Source: Vibrio sp. VB16 (GTDB lineage Bacteria > Pseudomonadota > Gammaproteobacteria > Enterobacterales > Vibrionaceae). Taken from it: 64,000 nucleotides of DNA. The notes beneath the pieces are model-generated. The model ran no database searches. It saw only the letters and a list, made by a program, of their open reading frames with translations, and had not been told where the DNA came from. Of the stretch, positions 1 to 8,334 are shown one piece after another. A program made the translations under genes and the position numbers. The stretch lies in the NCBI RefSeq assembly GCF_015594925.2, contig NZ_CP087590.1, forward strand, positions 1,860,001-1,924,000, given 5' to 3'. Position 1 is the stretch's first letter. Each line of letters begins with the position of its first letter.

Positions 1-519
1 TTGTTTGATCAACAATTCGCGTTGAAACAGTTCACGAGAGCGTTCAAATATATTCGCTTGCATCGCTACCTGTTTCTCCAAGTCTGAAATGGTCAATTTT
101 CGTCGCTCAATCTCTTCAAGTTGAGATTGAATACGCGCATCCATTTCAATATTAACTTTTTCAAGCTCAGTCACCATCGCCTGCGCTTTGTCAATTTCTT
201 GTTTGCTTTGCAAGGTTATGGTATCTACTTCTACGGTAACTCTCGACACAATTTCTGTTTCTAACTCTGCCTCTTTCTTTTCAACTGCTTCCGCTTTTTG
301 TACGATAACTTCGGTCTGAGCTTGCTTTGCCTGTACCAACTTCATTTCTAGTGCTTGATAGGCTGGTTCCCATTCACTTTTTGTCACAATCGATCCAATA
401 AGCCCACCAATGGCACCACCAAGTACGGCCGCTATGGCAATATAAACTAGGGTGTGTTTGTCCCTTTCCTCGATAACAACGACATCATCTTGATCCCTCG
501 GATCAACCACGTTACTCAC
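1..519 (-). CDS. Membrane-anchored coiled-coil protein, 3' end outside window
   Basis: The open frame runs off the left edge, so only the first 173 codons are visible. I start it at a GTG (519-517) because an AGGAG stands about nine bases upstream and no ATG precedes it in frame. The N-terminus is acidic and cytoplasmic. One hydrophobic Gly/Ala-rich segment follows at about residues 25-45. After it comes a long stretch rich in Glu, Gln, Lys and Ala with heptad-like spacing, typical of a coiled coil. The gene lies 16 bases behind the 52-codon membrane-protein gene on the same strand, so the two are probably one operon. I do not recognise the family. A periplasmic or envelope-spanning coiled-coil role is inferred from topology only. 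Confidence 0.7.
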   Translation of the reverse strand, partial: MSNVVDPRDQDDVVVIEERDKHTLVYIAIAAVLGGAIGGLIGSIVTKSEWEPAYQALEMKLVQAKQAQTEVIVQKAEAVEKKEAELETEIVSRVTVEVDTITLQSKQEIDKAQAMVTELEKVNIEMDARIQSQLEEIERRKLTISDLEKQVAMQANIFERSRELFQRELLIKQ

Positions 520-535
520 GTTCTAACGCTCCTAT

Positions 536-694
536 TCATCGAAACAGTTCACTCATCACCATGGAAACAGCATACATAGCGAGCCCTGATACAAACGCAA
601 TGATCACGCCATGTTGTACCTTTTTGTTCGTTCTATATCGGATAAGAAATATCGAAAGTGCAATAAAAGCTGCGATAGCAATTAGTCTTGTCAT
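536..694 (-). CDS. Small membrane protein, 52 aa
   Basis: A 52-codon frame starts at ATG 694 and has AAGGAG a few bases upstream. The protein begins with a hydrophobic helix of about 15 residues (start MTRLIAIAAF), then a short basic loop with RYRTNKK, then a second hydrophobic segment ending in a Met/Val-rich stretch. This predicts a two-helix hairpin in the inner membrane. Its stop codon is followed within a few bases by the ribosome-binding site of the coiled-coil gene, which points to co-transcription. The family is unknown. It is a real gene candidate because of its clean ribosome-binding site and operon position. Confidence 0.6.
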   Translation of the reverse strand: MTRLIAIAAFIALSIFLIRYRTNKKVQHGVIIAFVSGLAMYAVSMVMSELFR

Positions 695-879
695 ATGCGC
701 TCCTTGTTACTCTTATATATAGCATTATCTTGTCTATTTTACGTTAATATTTCGTTGTTTAGGTAAACTAATGAAAATTTTTTGAGCAATCAAATATTTC
801 ACTACTGACACACAGAAAAGTTTTATGTAATATCCGCCGTGCAGAATGCTTGTTGTTTACTTAACAGCAGACATTTGTT

Positions 880-1142
880 CCGAAGAAGACGGCAGGAGAG
901 AGGGTTTACCGCCAATATTTTGTTTAATATTGGTTAATTGACCCCACCGAAGAAGTAAATCTTTCAGGTGCGACAATCAGTGCTTAAAAACACTAATGGT
1001 CGTGAGGACTGTCGTTGGAGGAACCTCTGGAGAGAGCCGATATACCCTAATTTCATAGGGTATTGATTCGGCCGCCGAAGGAGCAAATCCAGTTTTATAC
1101 TGGACGAAACTCTCAGGCAAAAGGACAGAGGAGTGGAAAGCT
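880..1142 (+). promoter_or_regulatory. Tandem glycine riboswitch
   Basis: Two consecutive glycine aptamers are visible. The first carries GGCAGGAGAGAGGG, CCACCGAAGAAG and CTTTCAGGTGC. The second carries GGAACCTCTGGAGAGAGCC, GGCCGCCGAAGGAGC and CTCTCAGGCAAAAGGACAGAGG. A GAAGAAG leader just before aptamer 1 could form the known leader-linker kink-turn. Each aptamer has a variable P3-type arm; the second includes the ATACCCTA/TAGGGTAT hairpin. A further inverted repeat, TACACCC (1153-1159) with GGGTGTA (1167-1173), lies between the aptamers and the symporter start and may belong to the expression platform. In V. cholerae the same tandem switch precedes a Na+/alanine symporter gene, matching the gene downstream here. 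Confidence 0.95.
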
Positions 1143-1251
1143 AGGTACATTTTACACCCGAATTTTGGGTGTATTTGGCGTATTTTCGTCAAAAAAAAGA
1201 TAATTAACCTTTCACTCTTCTCCTTAAATTTTTGTTTTATTAAGGGGAACC

Positions 1252-2628
1252 ATGAACAACTTTCAATCTTCACTTCAAACAATCGACAGCTTTGTTTGGG
1301 GACCACCATTACTAATTCTTCTCGTTGGCACCGGCGCGTATTTTACTTTTCGATTGGGTTTGCTGCAGTTTAGGTATTTACCTACCGCGCTCAAGCTTGT
1401 TTTTTCTCGCTCAGAAAATAACAAAGCCGCGGGTGATGTATCTAGCTTTGCCGCTTTATGCACAGCATTATCAGCCACCATTGGTACGGGTAATATCGTG
1501 GGTGTTGCTACCGCAATCAAAATTGGTGGCCCTGGTGCTCTATTTTGGATGTGGCTTGCGGCGCTATTTGGCATGGCAACAAAATATGCAGAGTGTTTAC
1601 TCGCGGTTAAGTATCGCAAGGTCGATAACAAAGGACAGATGGTCGGTGGACCGATGTACTATCTTCAGTACGGCGTAGGATCTAAGCTATTAGCGACGCT
1701 TTTTGCCGTATTTGCACTGGGTGTTGCCTGTTTTGGTATCGGCACCTTTCCACAGGTTAATGCGATATTAGATGCTTCACGGCTCTCTTTTGGTATCTCT
1801 CGGGAAATCTCGACCATAGTGCTTACCGTGTTGGTTGCGGTTGTCACCATCGGGGGGATCAAATCGATCGCTAAAGTGGCAGGACGAGTTGTACCTGTTA
1901 TGGCTGTTTTCTATGTTGCTGCCTGTTTGTTTGTACTGGTGACCAACGCTGACCAATTGTTCGCGGCCATTGAGTTAGTTGTGGTGTCTGCATTTACTAC
2001 GACAGCCGCTTCCGGTGGATTCTTGGGCGCTGGCATGATGCTCGCGATTCAGTCAGGTATCGCTCGTGGTGTATTCTCTAATGAATCTGGTTTAGGCAGC
2101 GCACCAATGGCCGCCGCCGCCGCAAAGACAGACTCGTGTGTTAGACAAGGTCTTATATCCATGACTGGTACCTTTTTCGATACCATCATTATCTGCACAA
2201 TGACTGGACTCGCCCTAATCTTAACTGGCGCTTGGCAAAGCGAATTTTCCGGTGCGGAAATGACAACACACGCCTTTGCTGTTGGATTAAACTCCGATAC
2301 ATTGGGCCCTATGTTAGTATCAATTGGGCTTATCTTCTTTGCTTTTACCACCATCTTGGGTTGGAACTATTACGGTGAGCGGTGTGTTGTTTTCTTGATG
2401 GGTACTAAAGCCGTACTTCCTTACAAAATCATCTTCTTGGGTTTAGTGGCCTCTGGTGCCTTCCTGCATCTTGATATGATCTGGATAATCGCTGACATTG
2501 TTAACGGTTTGATGGCCGTTCCGAACCTGATTGGTTTAATTGCACTACGCCATATCGTTATTGCCGAAACAAAGGCTTATTTCGATGCAGACAGCAAGAA
2601 CAAACACGAACTTGCAATGCAAGTATAG
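1252..2628 (+). CDS. Na+:alanine/glycine symporter (AGCS family)
   Basis: This 458-residue inner-membrane protein belongs to the alanine or glycine:cation symporter family and imports small neutral amino acids with sodium. Family hallmarks are visible: an N-terminal W-G-P-P-L, the segment TALSATIGTGNIVGVA early in the protein, GGPMYYL near residue 133, and FSNESGLGSAPMAAAAA near residue 275. Hydrophobic segments alternate along the whole length and the size is normal for the family. The start ATG has AAGGGGAAC upstream. The tandem glycine riboswitch in its leader argues that glycine is the main regulatory ligand, so the protein probably takes up glycine as a nutrient or adjusts its intracellular level. 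Which of glycine and alanine it prefers cannot be read from sequence. Confidence 0.93.
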   Translation: MNNFQSSLQTIDSFVWGPPLLILLVGTGAYFTFRLGLLQFRYLPTALKLVFSRSENNKAAGDVSSFAALCTALSATIGTGNIVGVATAIKIGGPGALFWMWLAALFGMATKYAECLLAVKYRKVDNKGQMVGGPMYYLQYGVGSKLLATLFAVFALGVACFGIGTFPQVNAILDASRLSFGISREISTIVLTVLVAVVTIGGIKSIAKVAGRVVPVMAVFYVAACLFVLVTNADQLFAAIELVVVSAFTTTAASGGFLGAGMMLAIQSGIARGVFSNESGLGSAPMAAAAAKTDSCVRQGLISMTGTFFDTIIICTMTGLALILTGAWQSEFSGAEMTTHAFAVGLNSDTLGPMLVSIGLIFFAFTTILGWNYYGERCVVFLMGTKAVLPYKIIFLGLVASGAFLHLDMIWIIADIVNGLMAVPNLIGLIALRHIVIAETKAYFDADSKNKHELAMQV

Positions 2629-2711
2629 CCGCACGTTTATCGAATTTAACCAGCGATAAATATTCTTAAAAGGGCCTGAAGATTAGCATAATACCCTTAG
2701 GTTAGTGCTAA

Positions 2712-2751
2712 AAACTACGTCATCCCCATTTTCATGGAGATGACGTAGTTT
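2712..2751 (-). terminator. Hairpin terminator between convergent genes
   Basis: AAACTACGTCATC (2712-2724) pairs perfectly with its reverse complement at 2739-2751. Read on the minus strand the stem is followed by a T-run of about five, which fits an intrinsic terminator for the LysE-family gene. On the plus strand the tail is poor in T, so it would end the symporter transcript only weakly. Confidence 0.6.
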
Positions 2752-2844
2752 CTGTGAAAATAGGCCAATTTTCGTCAGGATGACATGTTTAGATAACCTT
2801 AAGCCAACAGCCTTTTGTAGATAAACAGGCTTTTTTGTCTAAAC

Positions 2845-3495
2845 TTATCCGTTATTTAGTGTTGGTGGATCTTCCAGCAATAATTTAATACCTAGGCCAA
2901 TCAAAACAACGCCAGTTAAGCCTTCCATCCATGTCATTATCGACCCGTTTTGCACCAAACGCTTGGCATAGTTAATTGCACCTACGAGCCCACATTGCCA
3001 CGCCATAGAGATAACAAAATGAATGGTTGCCATTAACAACGATTGAAGAAATGGTGAGTACGCTGGATCGATAAACTGCGGTAAAAATGCAAGATAGAAT
3101 ACCGCTGTTTTTGGGTTCAACACGTTTGATAGAAAACCTTCCCTTAACGAACGTTTGAATTTGAACACGTCATGTTCAGAATCGCTAATTTTAAGGCTAC
3201 TTTTCCCTTTAAAGGTAGACCGCAATCCGTTGATACCCAAATAGATAAGATATGCCGCCCCTACCCACTTCATCATTTGAAACGCTTCTGCTGATTGAAG
3301 CAAAATTGCAGAAATCCCAATAGCCGAAAACGTAGCGTGCACAAATAGACCCATGCAGATACCAAAACTGGTTACGCAGCCATCCTTAACCCCCGCTCGA
3401 CTCGTATTCCTAATCACTACAGCGGTATCCAAACCAGGTGTTAGCGTTAGTATGATAATGGCTATCAAAAAAGCCTCAATATTTAGTATATGCAT
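2845..3495 (-). CDS. LysE/RhtB family amino-acid exporter
   Basis: This is an inner-membrane exporter of the RhtB/LysE family, about 216 residues. It has the characteristic N-terminal pattern LTPGLDTAVVIRN, followed by GxxxSFGICMGLF, and the mid-protein motif NPKTAVFYLAFLPQF with the conserved Asn-Pro-Lys. Five to six hydrophobic segments are evident. The frame is open upstream to a TTG, but I prefer the internal ATG at 3495, because GGTGA stands five bases before it and the protein then starts right before the first membrane helix. Members export homoserine, threonine, lysine or other amino acids; the substrate here is undetermined. It sits alone, convergent with the symporter and divergent from the carboxypeptidase gene. 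Confidence 0.9.
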   Translation of the reverse strand: MHILNIEAFLIAIIILTLTPGLDTAVVIRNTSRAGVKDGCVTSFGICMGLFVHATFSAIGISAILLQSAEAFQMMKWVGAAYLIYLGINGLRSTFKGKSSLKISDSEHDVFKFKRSLREGFLSNVLNPKTAVFYLAFLPQFIDPAYSPFLQSLLMATIHFVISMAWQCGLVGAINYAKRLVQNGSIMTWMEGLTGVVLIGLGIKLLLEDPPTLNNG

Positions 3496-3614
3496 CCTTG
3501 TCACCGTCAAAAACTATCTGTTATTTTGTTATATCAGGTAATTAGAGTAAACCCAAGGCTTCTCGACTTGTTTAGATCAATGGTAAACTTGTTTTTTTGG
3601 CGATGGAACAAATA

Positions 3615-5096
3615 ATGTCTGCATATAATCAACTTAAAGAGCACTCAAAAAAAATATCACACTTTAATCATCTCGCGGCGATATGCGGCTGGGATCAAGC
3701 TTCAATAATGCCAACAGGCGGTAATCAAGCACGCTCAGAAGCAATGGCAGAACTGTCTGTCCATATCCATAAATTAATGACAGAACCACAGTTAGTAGAA
3801 CTGTTCGACAAAGCAGAAAACGAAACGTTAAGTGGCGAACAGCAATCCAGTTTGAGGGAACTTAAAAGACGCTGGATGCAAGCAAATGTCTTACCTGAAA
3901 AGTTAGTACAGCAAAAATCATTAGCCGGCTCCAAATGCGAGCATGCATGGCGTACCCAGCGCGGCGAAGACGATTGGCAAGGTTTTAAGAAGAACTGGAA
4001 AGAAGTCGTTGACCTATCTCAACAAGAAGCACAAATACGATCTGAAGCAACCGGCTTGTCACCTTACGACGCGATGCTTGATCTATATGAGCCCGGCACG
4101 ACAACCGAGTCTTTAGATATATTGTTTAGTGATGTCAGTAGCTGGTTACCCGATCTCATCGATAACGCGTTAGAGAAACAGAAGTCAGACACGCTCATCT
4201 TACCAAGTGGTACCTATAGTCGTCATGACCAAAAGCGACTTGGGCTCGAGGTTATGAAATTGCTTCAGTTTGATTTTAATCACGGTCGATTAGATGAAAG
4301 TGTCCATCCATTTTGTGGCGGTGTTCCAACGGACGTACGTTTAACCACTCGATATGACGAAAGTGATTTTATTCAATCTTTGATGGGAACGGTACATGAA
4401 ACAGGCCACGCGCGGTATGAACAGGGTTTGCCAACGTCGCTATCAGGACTGCCCGTTGGTGAAGCACGTTCTATGGGTATTCATGAATCACAGTCTCTAT
4501 TTTTTGAAATGCAAGTAGGCAGAAATGATGCTTTTATCGAACATCTTTCTAAAATGTCTGCGACTGCCTTTGATGCTAAAACAGACTCGGTATTTGAGAG
4601 CAGCAATTTTCAAAAGCTATACACTCGAGTAGACAAGGGGTTTATTCGTGTTGATGCAGATGAACTCACTTATCCTGCCCACGTTATCTTACGCTATGAA
4701 ATTGAAAGAGATCTTATGAACGGCAAGATCTCGTATACAGACGTACCAGAACTTTGGGACAGTAAGATGAATGCCTACCTTGGTTTGTCTACTCAGGGCA
4801 ATTTCAAAGATGGCTGCATGCAGGATATTCATTGGACCGATGGGGCCTTTGGATATTTTCCTTCCTACACATTAGGCGCTATGTACGCCGCGCAGTTTAT
4901 GGCTTCAATGCGTAAAACTGTGGATGTTGATTCAGTGATTCAAAGCGGTGATCTCTCCCCTATTTTCTCTTGGTTATCAGAGAATATCTGGAGCAAAGGA
5001 AGCTTGCTAACAACGGATGAGTTGGTTAAGGCTGCGACTGGTGAGACGTTGAATGCTGAGCATTTTCAGGCACACTTGAGAAGTCGTTACTTGTAA
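3615..5096 (+). CDS. M32 family metallocarboxypeptidase
   Basis: This is a cytoplasmic zinc carboxypeptidase of the Taq family (M32), removing C-terminal residues from peptides. The zinc site HETGH is at residues 261-265, followed by the family pattern ESQSLFFE about 40 residues later. The N-terminal signature HLAAICGWDQ and the C-terminal DGAFGYFPSYTLGAMYAAQ are typical, and the 493-residue length is normal. The frame opens with a TTG at 3597, but ATG 3615 gives the usual N-terminus and has GGA at workable spacing. The last ~85 codons matter for the region: partial copies of exactly this 3' end recur downstream, suggesting that the gene is an integration target. Its own 3' end is intact and in frame. 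Confidence 0.95.
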   Translation: MSAYNQLKEHSKKISHFNHLAAICGWDQASIMPTGGNQARSEAMAELSVHIHKLMTEPQLVELFDKAENETLSGEQQSSLRELKRRWMQANVLPEKLVQQKSLAGSKCEHAWRTQRGEDDWQGFKKNWKEVVDLSQQEAQIRSEATGLSPYDAMLDLYEPGTTTESLDILFSDVSSWLPDLIDNALEKQKSDTLILPSGTYSRHDQKRLGLEVMKLLQFDFNHGRLDESVHPFCGGVPTDVRLTTRYDESDFIQSLMGTVHETGHARYEQGLPTSLSGLPVGEARSMGIHESQSLFFEMQVGRNDAFIEHLSKMSATAFDAKTDSVFESSNFQKLYTRVDKGFIRVDADELTYPAHVILRYEIERDLMNGKISYTDVPELWDSKMNAYLGLSTQGNFKDGCMQDIHWTDGAFGYFPSYTLGAMYAAQFMASMRKTVDVDSVIQSGDLSPIFSWLSENIWSKGSLLTTDELVKAATGETLNAEHFQAHLRSRYL

Positions 5097-5109
5097 CTGA
5101 GTAAATCAA

Positions 5110-5145
5110 AAAAGGCTGGTCAGGTTTCTGATTCAGCCTTTTAAT
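5110..5145 (+). terminator. Bidirectional intrinsic terminator
   Basis: AAAAGGCTG (5110-5118) pairs perfectly with CAGCCTTTT (5134-5142), giving A-rich and T-rich flanks on both sides. It can end both the carboxypeptidase transcript and the convergent YefM/YoeB transcript. A degraded version of the same hairpin follows the copy of the gene end at about 6155-6192. Confidence 0.85.
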
Positions 5146-5155
5146 AAACCATAGG

Positions 5156-5422
5156 CTAATAGTGATAACGACAAGAAATTATGGTCATTGTTTCCCCATC
5201 CACTGCATAAACTAAACGGTTAGTATCATCTATACGGCGAGACCAGAATCCTGATAAATTTTCTTTCAATGGCTCGGGTTTACCAATACCTTCAAATGGC
5301 GTTCGCTTCACATCATTGATAAGTTTATTTATGCGCTTCAACGTCTTTTTGTCTTGAGTCTGCCAGTAAAGGTAACTACCCCAAGCCTCATCAGTCCACG
5401 ACAACAAGCGTTGGTTACTCAT
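5156..5422 (-). CDS. yoeB: YoeB/Txe family mRNA interferase toxin
   Basis: This 88-residue toxin has the full set of YoeB family marks: an N-terminal W-T-x-E/D-A-W, the stretch DKKTLKRINKLI, PFEGIGKPEPLK, LSGFWSRRI with the conserved Arg pair, and the C-terminal SCRYHY carrying the catalytic His and Tyr. Proteins of this family cleave mRNA at the ribosomal A site and are neutralised by YefM. Its start overlaps the last eight bases of the upstream yefM gene, the standard translational coupling of such pairs. All key residues appear present, so the toxin should be active. It is the first cargo behind the carboxypeptidase gene in the array of repeated 3' ends. Confidence 0.93.
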   Translation of the reverse strand: MSNQRLLSWTDEAWGSYLYWQTQDKKTLKRINKLINDVKRTPFEGIGKPEPLKENLSGFWSRRIDDTNRLVYAVDGETMTIISCRYHY

Positions 5423-5669
5423 CTATTAGTTCTCGTGCTTCTACTTTACCTGCACGGTATTGCGCTATTGAACGGTTTAGGTGTTCTGCGTTTTTGGGAG
5501 ATCGAAGCAAATGAACCGTTTCCATCAAGCTATTGTAATAGTCTAAAGACATTACCACAGCATCTTCAGAGTCACGACGGGTAATAACTGTTGTATCTGC
5601 GTCATTCACGACACTATCTAAAACAGCTTTTAGTCCGTTTCTTGCTTCCGTAAAAGATACTATTCTCAT
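5415..5669 (-). CDS. yefM: YefM/Phd family antitoxin
   Basis: This 84-residue antitoxin begins MRIVSFTEARNGLKAVLD, the DNA-binding N-terminal fold of the YefM/Phd family, and continues with the conserved TVITRRDSEDAVVMSLDYYNSLMET. The acidic C-terminal tail would wrap and inhibit the YoeB partner. The gene precedes and overlaps the toxin gene, as expected for an autoregulated pair, and a TGTACA core lies about 55 bases upstream. Type II pairs like this are frequent in Vibrio accessory arrays, where they stabilise linked DNA. Confidence 0.92.
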   Translation of the reverse strand: MRIVSFTEARNGLKAVLDSVVNDADTTVITRRDSEDAVVMSLDYYNSLMETVHLLRSPKNAEHLNRSIAQYRAGKVEARELIDE

Positions 5670-5679
5670 AAAAACTCCA

Positions 5680-5745
5680 CATGTTCATTTTATTGGACAA
5701 GTATAACTTCACAGCCTTGACTTGTACAGTAACATGAACAACTGT
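5680..5745 (-). promoter_or_regulatory. Candidate YefM operator/promoter region
   Basis: Upstream of yefM lie TGTACA (5723-5728), ACAAGT against ACTTGT, and CATGTTC against CATGAAC, a group of short overlapping inverted elements. TGTACA is the core of the palindromes bound by YefM in Escherichia coli. The assignment is by motif and position only. Confidence 0.4.
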
Positions 5746-5862
5746 TCGGTTATTCAATTGTTAATTATTGGACCAACTACCAAGTCTTTTAAATCGCTTA
5801 CACTTCTAAACCCCTTAGAGTCAACGATGCGCAATATATACAAAGCATGATTCCACTAACAA

Positions 5863-6192
5863 TGCAGGTTACATTATACCCCAGACAGATGGGGCCTTTG
5901 GATATTTTCCTTCCTACACATTAGGCGCTATGTACGCCGCGCAGTTTATGGCTTCAATGCGTAGAACTATGGACGTTGATTCGGTGATTAAAAGCGGTGA
6001 TCTCCCCCTATTTTCTCTTGGTTATCCGAAAGTATCTAGAGCAAGGGAAGCTTGTTAACTACAGAAAAATAGGTTAAGTCAGCGACTGGTGAGACGTTGA
6101 ATGTCGCACATTTTCAGGCGCATTTGAGAAATCGTTACTTATAAGGGTACAAATAATTGAGGCGGGTCAGGTGTTTCTGATTCAGCCTTTTT
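5863..6192 (+). pseudogene. Partial copy of carboxypeptidase 3' end (copy B)
   Basis: From GATGGGGCC at about 5888 to a TAA at 6142-6144 this stretch matches the last ~256 bases of the M32 gene at high identity, and the likeness continues through the terminator hairpin. One base is missing in the run corresponding to GATCTCTCCCC, which breaks the frame, and later substitutions add stops, so it cannot be expressed as a working end. It is preceded by ATGCAGGTTACATTATA, which is not part of the gene and recurs in front of other copies. I read it as a displaced old 3' end left behind when DNA inserted at the gene. Confidence 0.85.
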
Positions 6193-6295
6193 ATTCAAAT
6201 GTTAGACAACATTCTGTCTAGAACTTAATCTTTGACTTGTTATCTACATTGTTAGGGTAGCTTTGTGTAAAGATTTCGTGCCTATTTTATATGCA

Positions 6296-6943
6296 CTACG
6301 GTTTAAGTGCTTTCTTTGCGACAACAAAATAACTAGACACCTCTTTGTATACTTTTTCAGCGGCAACTTTTTGGAAATCCCCATTTTTTAATAGATAGTC
6401 CAAATCAGAACTTTTATATCTTCTTATCGTTATTGGGATTATTCCGACTTTTGATAAGAGTCTAACTAGGTAAATTTGCATGTTAACTATAAAGGACTTT
6501 CTCCCATTCAAACAAGGTGTGGCAGAAATGAATAGCCCATCAGGTTTTAATAATTCGTGTATTCTTCGAATAACATCGTTAGGATTATCTATGGTATGTA
6601 ACATATTGAATGCTAGGATTACATCAAATGATTCATTCCTGAACTGTTTATCAAAAATAGTAGTGTGATCAAAGCTGATATTTTCGATCCTGCTACTAGC
6701 CGCTTTATTTTTCGCCAACTCAATCATTTCGGATGAGATATCTATTGCATGGATTTCTTTTACCTGACTAGCTAGTTCACAGGATTTTGTACCAGTTCCA
6801 CATCCGTAATCCAAAACAACATTGTTAATATCTAGGTACTTTTTAGTATTTTCTCTAGTCTTATTATGAATATGTTCAAAACGCTCTTCAGATTTATCGT
6901 AGTTCTTTGAAGTTTTATCCCAAAAATTCTTTGTCTTATTCAT
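6296..6943 (-). CDS. Class I SAM-dependent methyltransferase
   Basis: This 215-residue cytoplasmic protein has methyltransferase motif I as VLDYGCGTGTKSCELA near residue 45, the acidic residue after strand 2 in HAIDISSEMIELAK, and a motif IV-like DVILAFNMLHTI. The start at ATG 6943 is chosen over an upstream in-frame GTG because AAGGTG stands six bases before it. It resembles the Methyltransf_11/25 group, which act on small molecules; the substrate is not predictable. It is divergent from a LysR gene, a common layout in which the regulator controls its neighbour. The pair forms the cargo between copies B and C of the carboxypeptidase end. Confidence 0.85.
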   Translation of the reverse strand: MNKTKNFWDKTSKNYDKSEERFEHIHNKTRENTKKYLDINNVVLDYGCGTGTKSCELASQVKEIHAIDISSEMIELAKNKAASSRIENISFDHTTIFDKQFRNESFDVILAFNMLHTIDNPNDVIRRIHELLKPDGLFISATPCLNGRKSFIVNMQIYLVRLLSKVGIIPITIRRYKSSDLDYLLKNGDFQKVAAEKVYKEVSSYFVVAKKALKP

Positions 6944-7083
6944 CGCTTGCACCTTGCAAATGTCGAGGCGTTATAACCCTACGTGTTTATGTAAAATCTT
7001 AATGGTTTGTAATTATCCATCATCGATATTGTATCAATGCTATTATGAATAGATACGAACAAAAATGCATAAATGGTATTCAC

Positions 7084-7983
7084 ATGAGAATAGACTGGAA
7101 AGCTATAGACTTTGATTGGAACCACGCTAGAGCCTTTCTGGTTACTGCTGAATTAGGTTCCCTATCTGCAGCAGCTAAAGCATTAAGCAGCTCTCAACCA
7201 ACATTGAGTAGGCAAGTTAATGCATTAGAAAAGCAACTTAAGGTAGCTTTATTTGAACGAGTAGGAAAGGGATTGGAGTTAACTCCTAGCGGAGTTGAGT
7301 TGGTTGATTGTGTTAAAAATATGGGTAGTGCGGCTTCTCATTTATCCCTACTTGCTTCAGGGAAGTCTGAATCATTAGAAGGGTCTGTCTGTATTAGCGC
7401 ATCAGAAATCATGGCGGTTTACGAGCTACCTACATTAATTTCAAAGTTAAGAAGTATTGAACCTAAAATCACTATTGAGTTAGTTGCATCAAACGCAAGC
7501 AGCGACTTGAAAAGAAGAGAAGCAGATATCGCTCTAAGATCTTACAGACCTACTCAACCAGACTTAATTGCTAAGAAAATTAGGGATGACGATTTTTTTC
7601 TTTACGCCACAACTAGCTATCTTGAGTCTGTAGGAAATCCTATATCTGTAGCTGATTTTGATAACGTTGACTATGTAGGTGCTCCAGATATTCACGAGAT
7701 TATTTCAATACTAAATCATAGTGGCCTGCAATTGACATCTGACAACTTTCCCGTTACCACTGGAAATCATACTGTTTATTGGGAGTTGGTTAAGCAAGGA
7801 ATAGGCATTGGCTTCATTCAAAAAAATTTAGTTAAACCAGAAGATCAGGTCCAGAAAGTGTTACCTGAATTAGGGGCATTCTCAAGCGAACTTTGGTTAG
7901 TCACTCATCGTGAACTCAGGACAAACAGACGAATCCAATTCGTGTTTGATTTTTTAAGTAATGAGTTATCACAGCATAATTAG
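7084..7983 (+). CDS. LysR family transcriptional regulator
   Basis: This is a LysR regulator of about 299 residues. The N-terminal winged helix reads WNHARAFLVTAELGSLSAAAKAL, then SQPTLSRQVNALEKQLKVALFER, and the remainder is a periplasmic-binding-like effector domain. The frame extends to an ATG at 7045 without a clear ribosome-binding site. ATG 7084 gives the usual LysR N-terminus and is preferred, although its Shine-Dalgarno signal is also weak. It is divergent from the methyltransferase gene with about 140 bases between them, so it probably regulates that gene and itself. The effector is unknown. Confidence 0.88.
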   Translation: MRIDWKAIDFDWNHARAFLVTAELGSLSAAAKALSSSQPTLSRQVNALEKQLKVALFERVGKGLELTPSGVELVDCVKNMGSAASHLSLLASGKSESLEGSVCISASEIMAVYELPTLISKLRSIEPKITIELVASNASSDLKRREADIALRSYRPTQPDLIAKKIRDDDFFLYATTSYLESVGNPISVADFDNVDYVGAPDIHEIISILNHSGLQLTSDNFPVTTGNHTVYWELVKQGIGIGFIQKNLVKPEDQVQKVLPELGAFSSELWLVTHRELRTNRRIQFVFDFLSNELSQHN

Positions 7984-8089
7984 CTGATTGGAATTAATAG
8001 GAGACATTCATTTATTCCCACAAATTTAAAAGCAAAATTCTAACCAACGGATTTTAGTTAACCTCTTCCTATTATAATCAAACTGCCTT

Positions 8090-8295
8090 CCATAAGTTTT
8101 GCAGGTTACATTATACCGTAGACCGGTGGGGCCTTTGGATATTTCCCTTCATACACGATAGGTGCAATGTACGCCGCTCAGGTTATGGCTGCTATGAAGA
8201 AAACCGTAGACGTTGATTCCGTGATTAAAAGCGGTGATCTCTCCCCTATTTTCTCCTGGCCATCCGAAAATATCTGGAGCAAGGGAAGCTTGTTG
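8090..8295 (+). pseudogene. Truncated copy of carboxypeptidase 3' end (copy C)
   Basis: From about 8121 to 8295 the sequence encodes the same protein stretch as the M32 C-terminal region (FGYFPSYTIGAMYAAQ through SENIWSKGSLL). The frame is intact but many third positions differ from the local gene, and it stops matching at 8295, before the natural end. It is preceded by CCATAAGT, then TGCAGGTTACATTATA, the same lead as before copy B. The synonymous divergence suggests that it came from a related species' gene and not from recent local duplication. The open frame of 67 codons here is a by-product, not a gene. Confidence 0.85.
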
Positions 8296-8334
8296 CCATA
8301 CTTTGCGTGGTGCAGATACTTTAGCTTTAACTTC

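Noticed and set aside
977..1309. Minus-strand open frame across the leader
   Set aside because: It overlaps the structured glycine riboswitch on the opposite strand and encodes nothing recognisable.
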